Source: AV40 sp963817335
GTDB lineage: Bacteria > Verrucomicrobiota > Verrucomicrobiia > Chthoniobacterales > UBA10450
Assembly: GCA_963817335.1 (NCBI GenBank)
Contig: CAWFNX010000001.1
Location: forward strand, 248,001-312,000
Length of the DNA stretch: 64,000 bases
Direction of reading: 5' to 3'
The stretch's first letter is position 1. Each line of letters starts with the position of its first letter. The notes below the pieces were generated by a model. It was given only the letters and a program-made list of their open reading frames with translations. It made no database searches and was not told the DNA's origin. This document shows, one piece after another, positions 9,860-19,212 of this stretch. The translations under genes and the position numbers were made by a program.

Positions 9860-10849
9860 ATGGCCGAGGAAACAACACCTGATTTATCGCTGGTCATTCC
9901 GGTGTATAACGCGAGCGGCACAGTCGGATTGCTGGTAGACCAGATCATGAAGGTTTTTGCGTCGGCTTCTTTTGAGGTCGTTCTGGTGAATGACGGATCA
10001 GAGGATGACAGCGAAGCAGTGTGCGTGCGACTTGCCGAAACGTTTCCGCAGACAATCGTGTTCGTGCATTTGAGCCGCAACTTTGGGGAGCACAACGCCG
10101 TCTTGGGGGGATTCAAGCAGGCGCGCGGTCGGTATGTCGCGGTCCTCGACGATGACGGCCAGAATCCGCCGGAAGAGGTGATCAAGATGTTGCAGGAATT
10201 GAAGCGCAAAAATTACGATGTGGTTTACGGCCACTACATAGAGAAGAAGCATTCGGCGTTCAGAAATTTGGGGAGCTGGTTCAACGATCGCATAGCGACC
10301 ATCATGCTTCATAAGCCGAAAGATCTTTACCTCTCGAGTTTCAAGGTCATGAATCGTTTTGTGGTGGATGAAATCACAAAGTATCGAGGCCCGTATCCCT
10401 ACACCGACGGGTTGATCTATCGGGTGACGCGTAATATTGGCCAGGTCCCAGTGGAGCATCGATCGAGCGCGCGCGGTCCATCGCGGTACACCTTGCGAAA
10501 GTTGGTCCGGCTGTGGCTCAACATGTTTTTGAATTTCTCCATCAAGCCGCTCCGGCTTTCGATTTACGTGGGATTGTTCACGTCTTGCTTGAGCGTGGTA
10601 GCGCTCATTGCCATCGTGATCGACCGGCTTTGGATCACACCAAATGTGACGCTTGGCATTCCAACTGTGCTCGGAACCATCGTGTTGCTTGCCGGGATTC
10701 AACTGATGATCCTTGGTCTGGTCGGCGAATATCTCGGGCGGCTTTATCTCGATCACACCGGGACGCCCCAGTTCGTGGTGCGCTATTCGATGCGCGATGG
10801 CGCAAAGGAGCAAACCTCGAGTGGTCTCCATTCACGCAGTCTGCTTTGA
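9860..10849 (+). CDS. Polyprenyl-phosphate glycosyltransferase, GT2 (DPM1/GtrB/ArnC-like)
   Basis: About 329 residues. The GT-A fold begins LSLVIPVYNASGTVG, with VLVNDGSEDDS and the metal-binding LDDDGQNPPEEV, then RGPSRYTLRKLVRLWL and two C-terminal membrane helices (residues ~240-310) ending YLGRLYLDHTGTPQFVVR. This is the layout of GtrB/ArnC/DPM1 enzymes, which move a sugar from a nucleotide donor to undecaprenyl or other polyprenyl phosphate on the cytoplasmic face. The ATG at 9860 is preferred over a TTG at 9824 because the conserved strand follows at once. It is first in a plus-strand operon with two large membrane proteins (3-nt gap, then a 4-nt overlap) and a methyltransferase. The lipid-linked sugar could feed the many GT-C proteins nearby (inference). 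Confidence 0.9.
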   Translation: MAEETTPDLSLVIPVYNASGTVGLLVDQIMKVFASASFEVVLVNDGSEDDSEAVCVRLAETFPQTIVFVHLSRNFGEHNAVLGGFKQARGRYVAVLDDDGQNPPEEVIKMLQELKRKNYDVVYGHYIEKKHSAFRNLGSWFNDRIATIMLHKPKDLYLSSFKVMNRFVVDEITKYRGPYPYTDGLIYRVTRNIGQVPVEHRSSARGPSRYTLRKLVRLWLNMFLNFSIKPLRLSIYVGLFTSCLSVVALIAIVIDRLWITPNVTLGIPTVLGTIVLLAGIQLMILGLVGEYLGRLYLDHTGTPQFVVRYSMRDGAKEQTSSGLHSRSLL

Positions 10850-10852
10850 ATC

Positions 10853-12829
10853 GTGGTGATTTCTAAATTGCGGCGGGTGCCGGCGACGACATGGGCGGTA
10901 GTGGCACTCGTTTTTGTCGCCACCCTTCCGCTCGGGCCGATTCGCGCGATCGCGCGCTATCTTCTCGTCGCCTATCTGCCCGGTCTCGCAATCTGGAAGC
11001 ATTTGCGATCGAACGATTCGTCGATTGTCGGTCTTGTCCTTTACCCATCGCTGTTGTCGATTTTGCCCTTTTCGTGGATCGCTCTCGCCTGCGTCGCCCT
11101 TGGTTGCGACTTGCGGGTCGCCGGGTTCATTGGGATCGCGGTCTTCGTTCCAGTCGGCCTTTCCTTCCGTTGGGGCGGAACGATTAACGCAACGAAGGCG
11201 GACCGCGTCATCCTCGGCTTGAGCGCGATCCTGGTTGTTTTTCTGCTGGTAATCCCGTTCGCCGCAAACTCGTTTCAAGCGGTGGCGTGGGATGCGCCGC
11301 TTCACGCGGCGATCGTTTCGCGAATTCTTGCCGGAGTCGTCCCGCCCGATTCGCCGATGATGGCCGGCGAACCGGCTAACTATTATTGGCTATATCATTT
11401 TTATTCAGGAGTGCTGACCCGAATCACCGGATTGTCCGTCTATCAGATCTTCGCGTTGCTGAATGTGCACGCGTTCGTGTTGTTCGTGCTCGGCGGTTAC
11501 CGGATCGCCAGCCGCTTGACGACGAATCTGTTTGGTCGCATCAGCGCTGTTTGGATGCTGGTGTTTGGCCTGAACGCTTTCGGCTGGATTATTTTTCTCG
11601 CGAGCGGCTCGGTCAATCCTGACAAATGGTATTCCCTCGTGGCGCCATTTGCGATGGTGAAAGATTACTCGCCGTCGCTGGGAAGTCTGATTCACGAGTT
11701 CCTGGATGGTTTTCCATTCGCAGTCAGTTTCGCATTCGACATGGCGTGGCTGGATATCTTGGTTGCACGCGTTGATGGAGAACGCGGCGGCGTTGTGGTG
11801 AGAGGCGCGTTGATCCTGGCGGCTGCTTTTTATATTCACCCTCTAAGTGCGGTGTTTCTGGTGGGGGCATCGTTCGCGGCGGTAATCTTTTTTCTACTAA
11901 TGGGTCGTGCTAGCAGAGATGAAGTCGTCCGCTTGCTTTTGGATTTGGCGATCATGGCCATTGCCGCGGCCCTGGTTACTGCGCCTTACGCGTGGAGCAT
12001 TTTGCACGGTAAGACCGAAGCTCCCTTATCGATCACTCTGGATCCTTCTTATCTAAAAAGTCAGGCTTACACCATCCTCGTAACGGTCGGATTGGTTGCA
12101 TTACTTGCGGCGCCCGCTATCTGGATTGCTCTCCGTGAGCGAAAACGAGCGGCGATTATGCTCGTGTTCTTCGCCGTAACCTTGGCACTCGCCGCATTCA
12201 TTACTCATGTTGCGTTGGAGGCGGAGTACAAATTAATTTATTTGCTCATATTCGGCCTCGCACCACTGGTGGCGGACGCGTGGAATTTTTGGAGACGAAG
12301 TTTGGTCACGCGTGTGATCTTTATTCTGGCGCTGGCGATATGTCTGCCCACAAACGCGTTAACAAGTTACTGTTTTCTAGTCAAACCTCCGCACGAGAGC
12401 CGAGACCCAACGCGGCTCCAATTAATGGATTGGATTCGCAATCAAACTCCCCCAAATGCTGTTGTCGTAGAATATCCCTGGTGGGAGAAATTTCAGACTT
12501 CCGATGCGGCGTTTCTTTATTTAGACCGCTACTTCTTCGACCTCGCGGTCTATGCCAACCGGCGACAATTGATCGGCTACGGCGCACCGATGCTCGAGCA
12601 ATGGGGATACCAGGACATTGCCTTGCGACAAGCGTTGATGCGAAAACTAACGATGGGTGAACCGCTAGGTCCAGCAGACGTGGCCTATCTGACCGCCCTT
12701 GGTGCGCCGATCATCGTTGTGACCAATGTTTCCGTTGTGGGCAATGAAGGATTCAATTTCGCAACCTATTCGAAGATCTACGAGAATGGCGACCTCCGGG
12801 TATATCGCGTTCTTCTTCCCCAATCGTGA
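10853..12829 (+). CDS. Large multispan membrane protein, probable GT-C glycosyltransferase
   Basis: 658 residues from GTG, 3 nt after the GT2 stop. About 12-13 hydrophobic segments cover residues 10-520. A soluble C-terminal segment follows (LQLMDWIRNQTPPNAVVVEY), a kind of tail common in GT39/YfhO-like bacterial membrane glycosyltransferases. The first periplasmic loop holds WDAPLHAAIVSRI and GEPANYYWLYHFYSG, where an acidic residue plus a YYWLYH motif resemble GT-C active-site loops. I do not recognise a precise family. Tight spacing to the genes on either side (GTGA overlap with the next) indicates one transcript. It probably uses or handles the lipid-linked sugar made by the upstream GT2 enzyme; that is inference from context. 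Confidence 0.75.
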   Translation: MVISKLRRVPATTWAVVALVFVATLPLGPIRAIARYLLVAYLPGLAIWKHLRSNDSSIVGLVLYPSLLSILPFSWIALACVALGCDLRVAGFIGIAVFVPVGLSFRWGGTINATKADRVILGLSAILVVFLLVIPFAANSFQAVAWDAPLHAAIVSRILAGVVPPDSPMMAGEPANYYWLYHFYSGVLTRITGLSVYQIFALLNVHAFVLFVLGGYRIASRLTTNLFGRISAVWMLVFGLNAFGWIIFLASGSVNPDKWYSLVAPFAMVKDYSPSLGSLIHEFLDGFPFAVSFAFDMAWLDILVARVDGERGGVVVRGALILAAAFYIHPLSAVFLVGASFAAVIFFLLMGRASRDEVVRLLLDLAIMAIAAALVTAPYAWSILHGKTEAPLSITLDPSYLKSQAYTILVTVGLVALLAAPAIWIALRERKRAAIMLVFFAVTLALAAFITHVALEAEYKLIYLLIFGLAPLVADAWNFWRRSLVTRVIFILALAICLPTNALTSYCFLVKPPHESRDPTRLQLMDWIRNQTPPNAVVVEYPWWEKFQTSDAAFLYLDRYFFDLAVYANRRQLIGYGAPMLEQWGYQDIALRQALMRKLTMGEPLGPADVAYLTALGAPIIVVTNVSVVGNEGFNFATYSKIYENGDLRVYRVLLPQS

Positions 12830-14931
12830 CGCCGTCTAAAAAGATGGGGGGGTTCTCGAAACCGCCAACCTGGGGCTTGCCCGCGCTGTTATTTGTTTTG
12901 CTGGCGCTCTTCGTCTGGGCATATCAGCCGCAGCGACGGATCGAGCTCGATCTGACCGCGCGGAGTGACGAAAAATTCCTGGATCATTTTTATCCGGCCG
13001 AGAACGGCGCGCGTTGGACCGAGGCGCGCTCGGGAGTTTGGATTCCAGGTTTGGGCGGCGGAAATCTTTCGTGGCGAGTTGGCTTGACGCTGAGCGGCCC
13101 GCGTCCCGGGAGATTTTCTACGCCGCCGCATGTCGTCGTGCGTGTTAACGGAGCAACGCTCGCAGAAGCCGATGCCCGAAATCAAGACGAGGACTTCGAG
13201 TGGGATATTCGGCCGTGGCAGCTGGGCCTTAACGGCGACCTACTGCTGGAAATTGAGTCCAGCACGTTTAATCCCGGCTCCGACGATAGCGATCTTGGAG
13301 TTCGGGTCGCGCGCATTTCGCTGACGCGCGCGGATGGTTTCGCCTTTCCTTCTGCACGTGGATTTCTTTTAACGTTGGCGCTCATCGGATGTTTCGCCGC
13401 GATTTTGCGAATGTCGGCAAACGCCGGCTTGATCTCGATGCGCCGAATGAGCATCGCGGAGTTCATCAATCCGCTGCGCAACCGCTGGGCATGGATCCTG
13501 GTCGCGATCTGGCTTCTCGTCGTTCTGTCTCGCAGTTACAACAACCCGCAAGCGTCATGGTGGGTGCAAATCATCACGTTCGGTTTGTTGTTTGCGACCG
13601 CCTTGCTCTGGGGGATTGCGCGACTTGTCTCGGGAGCACTCTCACGAGGCCAGGTCCTCGCTCTTGTAATTACTTTTGTCGTCGCCGCGCTAATCCGCAT
13701 CCCATTTGATCTCGGACGCGGATACGAAGGCGATATCGCGGTTTACGGGAAGCAAGGCGACATCGCGACATACATTGCGCTCGCCTGGAAAACCGTCGGT
13801 CACGGAATTCATTCAGCCTATGTCCAGGTGAGCGATTCGCCACCGTCGGACAATCCGCCGGTCTTGCTTTATCCATTTTGGTTTCTTGGCTGGTTGTACG
13901 AGAAATTGATCTCGCCGTTGTTCGGGCGCACGCGTCTGGGCGATCCGGACATGCTGAGGTTCATGCTTCGCTTGCCGGGCCTTGCCGCGGATTTGCTTGC
14001 CGGCGCGTTCATATTTCGTGTCCTGCGACAGCGTAGCTCGAATCCAAAGGCTGCGCTGTGTGCTGCGGCCGCCTACGTTTTCAATCCCGCCCTCATTTTT
14101 GATTCGGCCTACTGGGGACAAACGGCGGCGGTCCATTCTCTGTTCATGCTGCTTTCAGTGATCGCGCTGGATCGACGACGTTACGATTGGGTCGGTGCAG
14201 CTTTGGCTGTGGCAATGTTAACGAAGCCTCAGGCAATCGCGATTGCGCCTTTGGTCTTGATTTTGGCAGTCAGAGAACGGGGGACCCTTCGATTCGTCGC
14301 CGGCGGTCTCGTGGCAACTTTGCTAGTCACAGCGCCGTTTATTTTGGCCGGAAATGTGACGAACGTTGCTCAGCAGTACGTGCAAATAACGCGGTTCCAT
14401 CCTTTCGTCGCACCGAACGCGCACAATTTCTGGTGGTTTGTCACCGGCGGCCACGGCTGGCAAAGCGACACAACTTCGATGGGGCTGATAACTTTTCGAA
14501 ACGCCGGATTTTTATTTTTCTCCGCCGCCACGGTGCTCTCGCTCGTTCTGGTTTGGCGTGATCGCCAATTGCTGTTTCTTGTGGCCGCATATCAGTCGCT
14601 CGCTTTTTTCATGCTCAACACTCAGATTCATGAAAACCATTTATTGGCGATGTTTGCGCCGCTGGCCATTGCCGCGGCTTTAGATCGACAGTTGTGGTGG
14701 TTCTATGGTGCGTTTGTTCTGACGTCAGTGGCGAATATGACCTTGCACGATCCGAGACTCTTCGCCTGGCTCGGTTATCCCCCTAATGAGATTTACGGCG
14801 GAGCGGCATTGGCCGCGCCGCGTTGGCTCAACTCGGCAGTTCAGACCGGATTGTTCGCGGCGCTGACAATCAGGCTTCTAATTCCTTTGTTCGCTGAGCT
14901 GCGGGCCAAAGGTAGCGAGTGTCAGTCTTAA
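12826..14931 (+). CDS. GT-C family membrane glycosyltransferase with N-terminal soluble domain
   Basis: 701 residues. The GTG start overlaps the previous stop (GTGA at 12826-12829), so translation is probably coupled. After one membrane anchor (~15-30) comes a ~150-residue periplasmic beta-rich domain (LDLTARSDEKFLDHFYPAEN to LGVRVARISL), then about 10-12 membrane segments. The loop GRGYEGDIAVYGKQGDIATY carries acidic residues where GT-C/mannosyltransferase proteins of the DUF2029/PIG-M type have theirs; SDNPPVLLYPFWFLGWLYEK, FDSAYWGQTAAVHSLFML and AMLTKPQAIAIAPLVL also fit that group. The N-terminal domain could bind a carbohydrate or protein acceptor, but I cannot name it. Second partner of the preceding membrane protein in the operon. 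Confidence 0.8.
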   Translation: MTPSKKMGGFSKPPTWGLPALLFVLLALFVWAYQPQRRIELDLTARSDEKFLDHFYPAENGARWTEARSGVWIPGLGGGNLSWRVGLTLSGPRPGRFSTPPHVVVRVNGATLAEADARNQDEDFEWDIRPWQLGLNGDLLLEIESSTFNPGSDDSDLGVRVARISLTRADGFAFPSARGFLLTLALIGCFAAILRMSANAGLISMRRMSIAEFINPLRNRWAWILVAIWLLVVLSRSYNNPQASWWVQIITFGLLFATALLWGIARLVSGALSRGQVLALVITFVVAALIRIPFDLGRGYEGDIAVYGKQGDIATYIALAWKTVGHGIHSAYVQVSDSPPSDNPPVLLYPFWFLGWLYEKLISPLFGRTRLGDPDMLRFMLRLPGLAADLLAGAFIFRVLRQRSSNPKAALCAAAAYVFNPALIFDSAYWGQTAAVHSLFMLLSVIALDRRRYDWVGAALAVAMLTKPQAIAIAPLVLILAVRERGTLRFVAGGLVATLLVTAPFILAGNVTNVAQQYVQITRFHPFVAPNAHNFWWFVTGGHGWQSDTTSMGLITFRNAGFLFFSAATVLSLVLVWRDRQLLFLVAAYQSLAFFMLNTQIHENHLLAMFAPLAIAAALDRQLWWFYGAFVLTSVANMTLHDPRLFAWLGYPPNEIYGGAALAAPRWLNSAVQTGLFAALTIRLLIPLFAELRAKGSECQS

Positions 14932-14944
14932 TCGAAGAGGCGCG

Positions 14945-15670
14945 ATGGAGCGAGCCGAATACGCGACGATGTTTCGGGTCGAAGAGACGCACTGGTGGTA
15001 CTCGGCTTTGCATCGTGTCATCTTTCAAGCGTTGGAAACAGAATTGCCCGACTGGCGCAACAAACAAATTCTCGATGTCGGCTGTGGCACCGGCGCGATT
15101 CTGAAGCGGCTCGGAAATCCGGGGAAAAATGTCGGAATCGATTTGTCGCCGGACGCAATCTCATTTTGCCGGCAACGCGGCCTTAACAATGTGCGAGAAG
15201 GCGATATCTGCGCGTTGCCGTTTTCGGATAATTCCTTCGATGCGGTAATATGTTCCAGCGTTCTCTACCACCAGTGGGTCGGCGACGTCGCCGGCGCTCT
15301 CCGCGAAATGAAGCGAGTGTTGCGACCGGACGGAGTGTTGCTGATCAATGTGCCGGCATTTCGTTTTCTCCACAGCGCGCACGATGACGCGGTGATGACG
15401 GCGCGCCGATTTCGTAAGCCCGAGATCCGAAAATTGCTCCTGGAAGAGAGTTTCACGATTCGGCGTTTGACCTATTGGACCACCTTGCTGTTCCCGTTTG
15501 CCGTGGCGGCGCGGACGTTCGGTGTCTCTCAGATGGGACGCGACTTCGAAACGGACCGTTCGTCATTTTCACAACGAGTATTCGCGCTGATCATGACAAT
15601 CGAACTTCGGTTATTGCGGTCGGTTTCGTTCCCTTTCGGGGTGGCGCTGTTGGCTGTGGCCAGAAAATAA
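14945..15670 (+). CDS. Class I SAM-dependent methyltransferase
   Basis: 241 residues, ATG 13 nt after the GT-C stop. SAM motif I is ILDVGCGTGAILKRLG (~residues 39-54), motif II VGIDLSPDAISFCRQRG, and the later ALREMKRVLRPDGVLLINVP matches Methyltransf_11 (UbiE/small-molecule type) enzymes. The family methylates small molecules, sugars or lipids; the substrate here is not evident. As last gene of the GT2/GT-C operon it may methylate a sugar or lipid carrier (inference). The stop is one base from the stop of the convergent GT39-like gene, with no terminator between. Confidence 0.88.
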   Translation: MERAEYATMFRVEETHWWYSALHRVIFQALETELPDWRNKQILDVGCGTGAILKRLGNPGKNVGIDLSPDAISFCRQRGLNNVREGDICALPFSDNSFDAVICSSVLYHQWVGDVAGALREMKRVLRPDGVLLINVPAFRFLHSAHDDAVMTARRFRKPEIRKLLLEESFTIRRLTYWTTLLFPFAVAARTFGVSQMGRDFETDRSSFSQRVFALIMTIELRLLRSVSFPFGVALLAVARK

Positions 15671-15671
15671 T

Positions 15672-17441
15672 TTAACCGTGAGGCCAGTCGACCCGGGCCA
15701 CTCGCGACTTTGGAAAAGTTTGAGTCCGAGGAAACAGGTAGCTTCCATCCGAGAATCGATGGAAATGAATGTCTTCGCGATTTTCCCAGACCGTTTCGTC
15801 GACCTCTAGAACGGTGGTGATTTGCCCGCCGCGTTGAACGATCTCTTTCAGGACATCATTGATCGCGTAACCAGGACCGGTTTCCCACGCCGAACGCCAG
15901 ACAATCCAGCGGGCATGGTCGGCATTGAATACGAAGTCGGGAAGCCCGAGCTCTCGTGAGCGTTGATAAACCGGGTAGCTTGGAAGAATACCCATCGCCT
16001 GCGGCAAACGCGTATAAAAATAAGTTGGCTCCATGCCATAATTCACGATGGCGATATCACCGGGTTTTGCGTTTTCCTGGAGAAACTTGCAGGTCTTCTC
16101 GACCGTCCCGGGATTTTCGCGCCATAAGTCGCGGACAAACAGTAGCAGTCCACTGCCGAGGAAACGGTCGACAATTTTCACCGGGACGTGCGCTCCCACT
16201 GAATATTTTCCGAAACGAATAAATCCACTCGGGTTCCAGGCCACCCACGGGGTGAGTTGCGCAAGTCTTGTAAATGCGAACAGCACCATCAAGACTAGCC
16301 AAAGAAGTGTTCTTCCGTGCGATACTTTGACGATTGCGATGGCCGCGACCATCGCCGCTAACGGAAGGACTGCGGACGCGTAGCGCATTCCGGAGAGCCA
16401 AAGACTGTCGCTCGATTGCGTCACGGCGGTGGCCAAGCCGTAAAGAGCGATCGTCGCAACGGCGCCGACAATGATGCCCATCTCGTTGCTGTCAAAAACA
16501 GCCAAAGGTTTTTCTGGCGGCATTTCTACGGCGATTTTCGAATCGCCACTTCTATTGTTTCGCAGTCGTATCCAGACCATTGCCAGGACAATCAGAATTG
16601 CGCTGCCAAGTAGCGGGGTTACTGAAGTACATTCGATAAAAGCCTGAACGCACCGTTCCACAAATTCGCCGACCGATTGCGCTACGGTGGTGTTGAGTTC
16701 GGAACCGCTTGAAGAGAGGGACGACAACGCGAGCCATGGCAAGGTCAAAACCGCAACCGCGGGCGCGGCAAACCAAACCCACCGTCGTTGTTCTGCGAAG
16801 GGACGATAAAACAGGCTGAGGCCGCACAATGCAGCGGTTGGGGCAATTCCGTAAGGATGCGTATGAAACAAAAAGACCGCGGCGATAACGAACGACACAC
16901 AAGCGCGCGCAGACTTCATCTTGAAGAAAGCCCAGAAAAGCCAGACCACTAGCAACAGATCGAGCGCGCAATAACGACATTGCCTGGCGTACAAAAGGAA
17001 TTGCACCGAAAACGTGAGCAAAATTGCGGCGGACAAGGCGATCCATCGATTCCGAGTCAGGCGCCAAAGAAAAAAATAGAGCAGCGGGATCGACATCCAT
17101 CCAGCCAGCGCGAATGGGAACCGGGCGGCAAAAGTATTTTGCCCGAAAATGATAAACGAGCCCGCGGTCAGATAATATTGGACCCACGGATGGGTAACCA
17201 TCACCAGATCGCTATTGAGGCGCGCGCCGTGATCCGAATCGAGAAAAGCATAGCCGTCCCAAGCTTTCGGAACACCGAATTTCAATATGTTGACTGCCAA
17301 AACGGCGGTGTCACCCTCATCTTCCCACAAGTAATCGGAGCCCAAGCCTGTGAAAATCAGGATCGCTCCCGCGACGGCGACGATCGCAACCGCCCAATGT
17401 CGCTTTAGCCGCCCAAACTCAGGATGAAATCTCGAGGGCAT
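15672..17441 (-). CDS. GT39/ArnT-like GT-C membrane glycosyltransferase (paralog of next upstream gene)
   Basis: 589 residues. After the first membrane helix comes SDYLWEDEGDTAVLAVNILK: the acidic WEDEGD loop (Asp41-Glu42) is the catalytic site of GT39/ArnT/PMT_2 enzymes. A FGVPKAWDGYAFLDSD loop, ~11 further membrane segments and a periplasmic C-terminal domain ending IHFHRFSDGSYLF follow. It is clearly homologous over its full length to the gene at 17454-19211 (same WEDEGDTA, NILKFGVPKAWDG, SVTPLLGS/SVTPLIGI and C-terminal WENRxxIHxHRFS), so the two arose by tandem duplication. Such enzymes transfer sugars from polyprenyl phosphate to lipid A, protein or glycan; the acceptor is unknown. Last gene of a four-gene minus-strand run. 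Confidence 0.85.
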   Translation of the reverse strand: MPSRFHPEFGRLKRHWAVAIVAVAGAILIFTGLGSDYLWEDEGDTAVLAVNILKFGVPKAWDGYAFLDSDHGARLNSDLVMVTHPWVQYYLTAGSFIIFGQNTFAARFPFALAGWMSIPLLYFFLWRLTRNRWIALSAAILLTFSVQFLLYARQCRYCALDLLLVVWLFWAFFKMKSARACVSFVIAAVFLFHTHPYGIAPTAALCGLSLFYRPFAEQRRWVWFAAPAVAVLTLPWLALSSLSSSGSELNTTVAQSVGEFVERCVQAFIECTSVTPLLGSAILIVLAMVWIRLRNNRSGDSKIAVEMPPEKPLAVFDSNEMGIIVGAVATIALYGLATAVTQSSDSLWLSGMRYASAVLPLAAMVAAIAIVKVSHGRTLLWLVLMVLFAFTRLAQLTPWVAWNPSGFIRFGKYSVGAHVPVKIVDRFLGSGLLLFVRDLWRENPGTVEKTCKFLQENAKPGDIAIVNYGMEPTYFYTRLPQAMGILPSYPVYQRSRELGLPDFVFNADHARWIVWRSAWETGPGYAINDVLKEIVQRGGQITTVLEVDETVWENREDIHFHRFSDGSYLFPRTQTFPKSRVARVDWPHG

Positions 17442-17453
17442 CAGATTTTGGAA

Positions 17454-19211
17454 TCACTCGGAAACATCAGGCGATTCGCCCGGCCAATCGATCCGGAAAA
17501 TCTCAGCCGCACTGTGGCTTTCCGGCTTCGTAAAAAAATATTTGTCTCCGGAAAAGCGGTGGAGATGGATTTCCGGGCGGTTTTCCCAGATCGTTTCGTC
17601 AAATTGTGCGACTCGAGTAACATGGGCTCCGCTATCGACAATTTGGCGTCGCAGCTCATAGCCGAAATATCCGACGTACCCGTCCCAAACCGGTCTCCAA
17701 ATCAGCCAGTGGGCCCGATCGATGCTGAACACATAATCCGGAAGTCCTTTCCGCTTCGCCGTTTGATAAATCGGATAGTCGGGAAAGATCTTCAACGCCT
17801 GTGGCAGTCGAGTATAGAAATAAAGGGGCTCCCACGCGTAGTTGGTTAGCACCACATCTCCTGACTTGGCGTGTCGCTGAAGGAATTCGCAGATTTTTGC
17901 AAACGTTCCCGGATTTTTGCCTATCAAATCCCCCAAGAAGGCGGACTGCTGACCGATGCTAAGATAGCGGTCGGCGTAATTCTGGGGCAAATGTGCCTCG
18001 ACCACCTCTTTGCCATCAAACGTGGTTACTTTCCGGTCCCAGAAAATCCACGGCGTCAGCTGTGCCAGTTGGGTGAAACTGAAGAGCAGCAGCAAGGGAA
18101 CCCAAATCGCCAGTCGGTGGCGACCCACGTGGACAATTAACAAACCGGCCGCGATTACAATAAGGGGCATGACTGCCGTCGTGTAACGAATTCCAATGTG
18201 CCAAGCGTCATCAGTCGATTCCGTGATCGCGATGGCCGTATCGTAACAGAGCAACGTTACCAGAGTGGCCAACAAGAATCCGAGTTCTCTTGGGTCGAAA
18301 GATGACCTTTGCGCCTCGCCGGATCGATCACCGAATCTTCTCGTCCGTATGGCGGATGATGCGACACCGATTATCGCGAGAACCACAATTCCGATTAACG
18401 GCGTGACCGAAGCGCATTCGATTGCATACTGAATTACGCGTCCGGCAAATTGCGCAGGCGATGTGACAAGTTGGGAGTTTTCCGCGTACCCAAATCGCGC
18501 GAGTGTGACCCACGGTAGGGTTAAAACGGCAATAATCGATCCCGCCCAATAGAAAACGCGCCTTTGAGGGGCGAAGAACGGGTAAACGAAGCTCACCAAC
18601 CCGAGCGCACCGACAAGAACAATTCCAAACGGATGCGAATGAAATAAAAGGATCCCAACGATCGCGAAAAGAACGCCGGATCGAACGGACTTCAGGTTGA
18701 AAAAAATCCATACCAGCAAACAACCCAGCAACATGCTCAGCGGGTAGTAACGACATTGCCGGGAAAATAGAAGAAACTGCACCGACCCAGTTAGCAAAGT
18801 TGCCGAGCAAAGAGCGATCCATCGGTTTTTGCTCAGATCATAGGCGCATAGATAGGTAACCAGGATGGTTAGCCACCCGGCCAGCGCGAAGGGCAAGCGC
18901 GCGGCCCAAGTGCTTTGGCCGAATACTAAAAAGGATCCAGCGGTAAGATAATATTGCAGCCAAGGATGGCTGACCATTACCAGCTCGCTGTTTACCCGGG
19001 CGCCTTTGTCTGAATCAATAAAAGTGACACCGTCCCAAGCTTTTGGAACACCGAATTTCAATATGTTGACCGCCAAGGCCGCGGTGTCACCCTCATCTTC
19101 CCAAAGATAATCCCCGCCGAGGTTGGTAAAGATAAGCACCGCGCCAAGCGTGGCCACAATCAAGAGCGCCCAATGGGGCCGTAGATTCGCGCGCGTTTCC
19201 GACAGGTTCAT
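17454..19211 (-). CDS. GT39/ArnT-like GT-C membrane glycosyltransferase (paralog of 15672-17441)
   Basis: About 585 residues from the ATG at 19211, which lies directly behind the stop of the preceding gene; the frame extends to 19277 but that would overlap the neighbour. Catalytic-type loop GGDYLWEDEGDTAALAVNIL (Asp39-Glu40), about 12 membrane segments, then a periplasmic C-terminal domain with WENRPEIHLHRFSGDKYFF. It shares order, motifs and tail with the downstream paralog, suggesting recent duplication and perhaps different acceptor positions on one glycan. A role in transferring polyprenyl-phosphate sugars is family knowledge; the actual sugar is not shown. Confidence 0.85.
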   Translation of the reverse strand: MNLSETRANLRPHWALLIVATLGAVLIFTNLGGDYLWEDEGDTAALAVNILKFGVPKAWDGVTFIDSDKGARVNSELVMVSHPWLQYYLTAGSFLVFGQSTWAARLPFALAGWLTILVTYLCAYDLSKNRWIALCSATLLTGSVQFLLFSRQCRYYPLSMLLGCLLVWIFFNLKSVRSGVLFAIVGILLFHSHPFGIVLVGALGLVSFVYPFFAPQRRVFYWAGSIIAVLTLPWVTLARFGYAENSQLVTSPAQFAGRVIQYAIECASVTPLIGIVVLAIIGVASSAIRTRRFGDRSGEAQRSSFDPRELGFLLATLVTLLCYDTAIAITESTDDAWHIGIRYTTAVMPLIVIAAGLLIVHVGRHRLAIWVPLLLLFSFTQLAQLTPWIFWDRKVTTFDGKEVVEAHLPQNYADRYLSIGQQSAFLGDLIGKNPGTFAKICEFLQRHAKSGDVVLTNYAWEPLYFYTRLPQALKIFPDYPIYQTAKRKGLPDYVFSIDRAHWLIWRPVWDGYVGYFGYELRRQIVDSGAHVTRVAQFDETIWENRPEIHLHRFSGDKYFFTKPESHSAAEIFRIDWPGESPDVSE

Positions 19212-19212
19212 G

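Noticed and set aside
9998..10831. 277-residue antisense frame over the GT2 gene
   Set aside because: His/Arg-rich shadow; GT2 motifs are clear on the plus strand.
16980..17408. 142-residue plus-strand frame inside the GT39-like gene
   Set aside because: Charged shadow of membrane-protein codons on the opposite strand.
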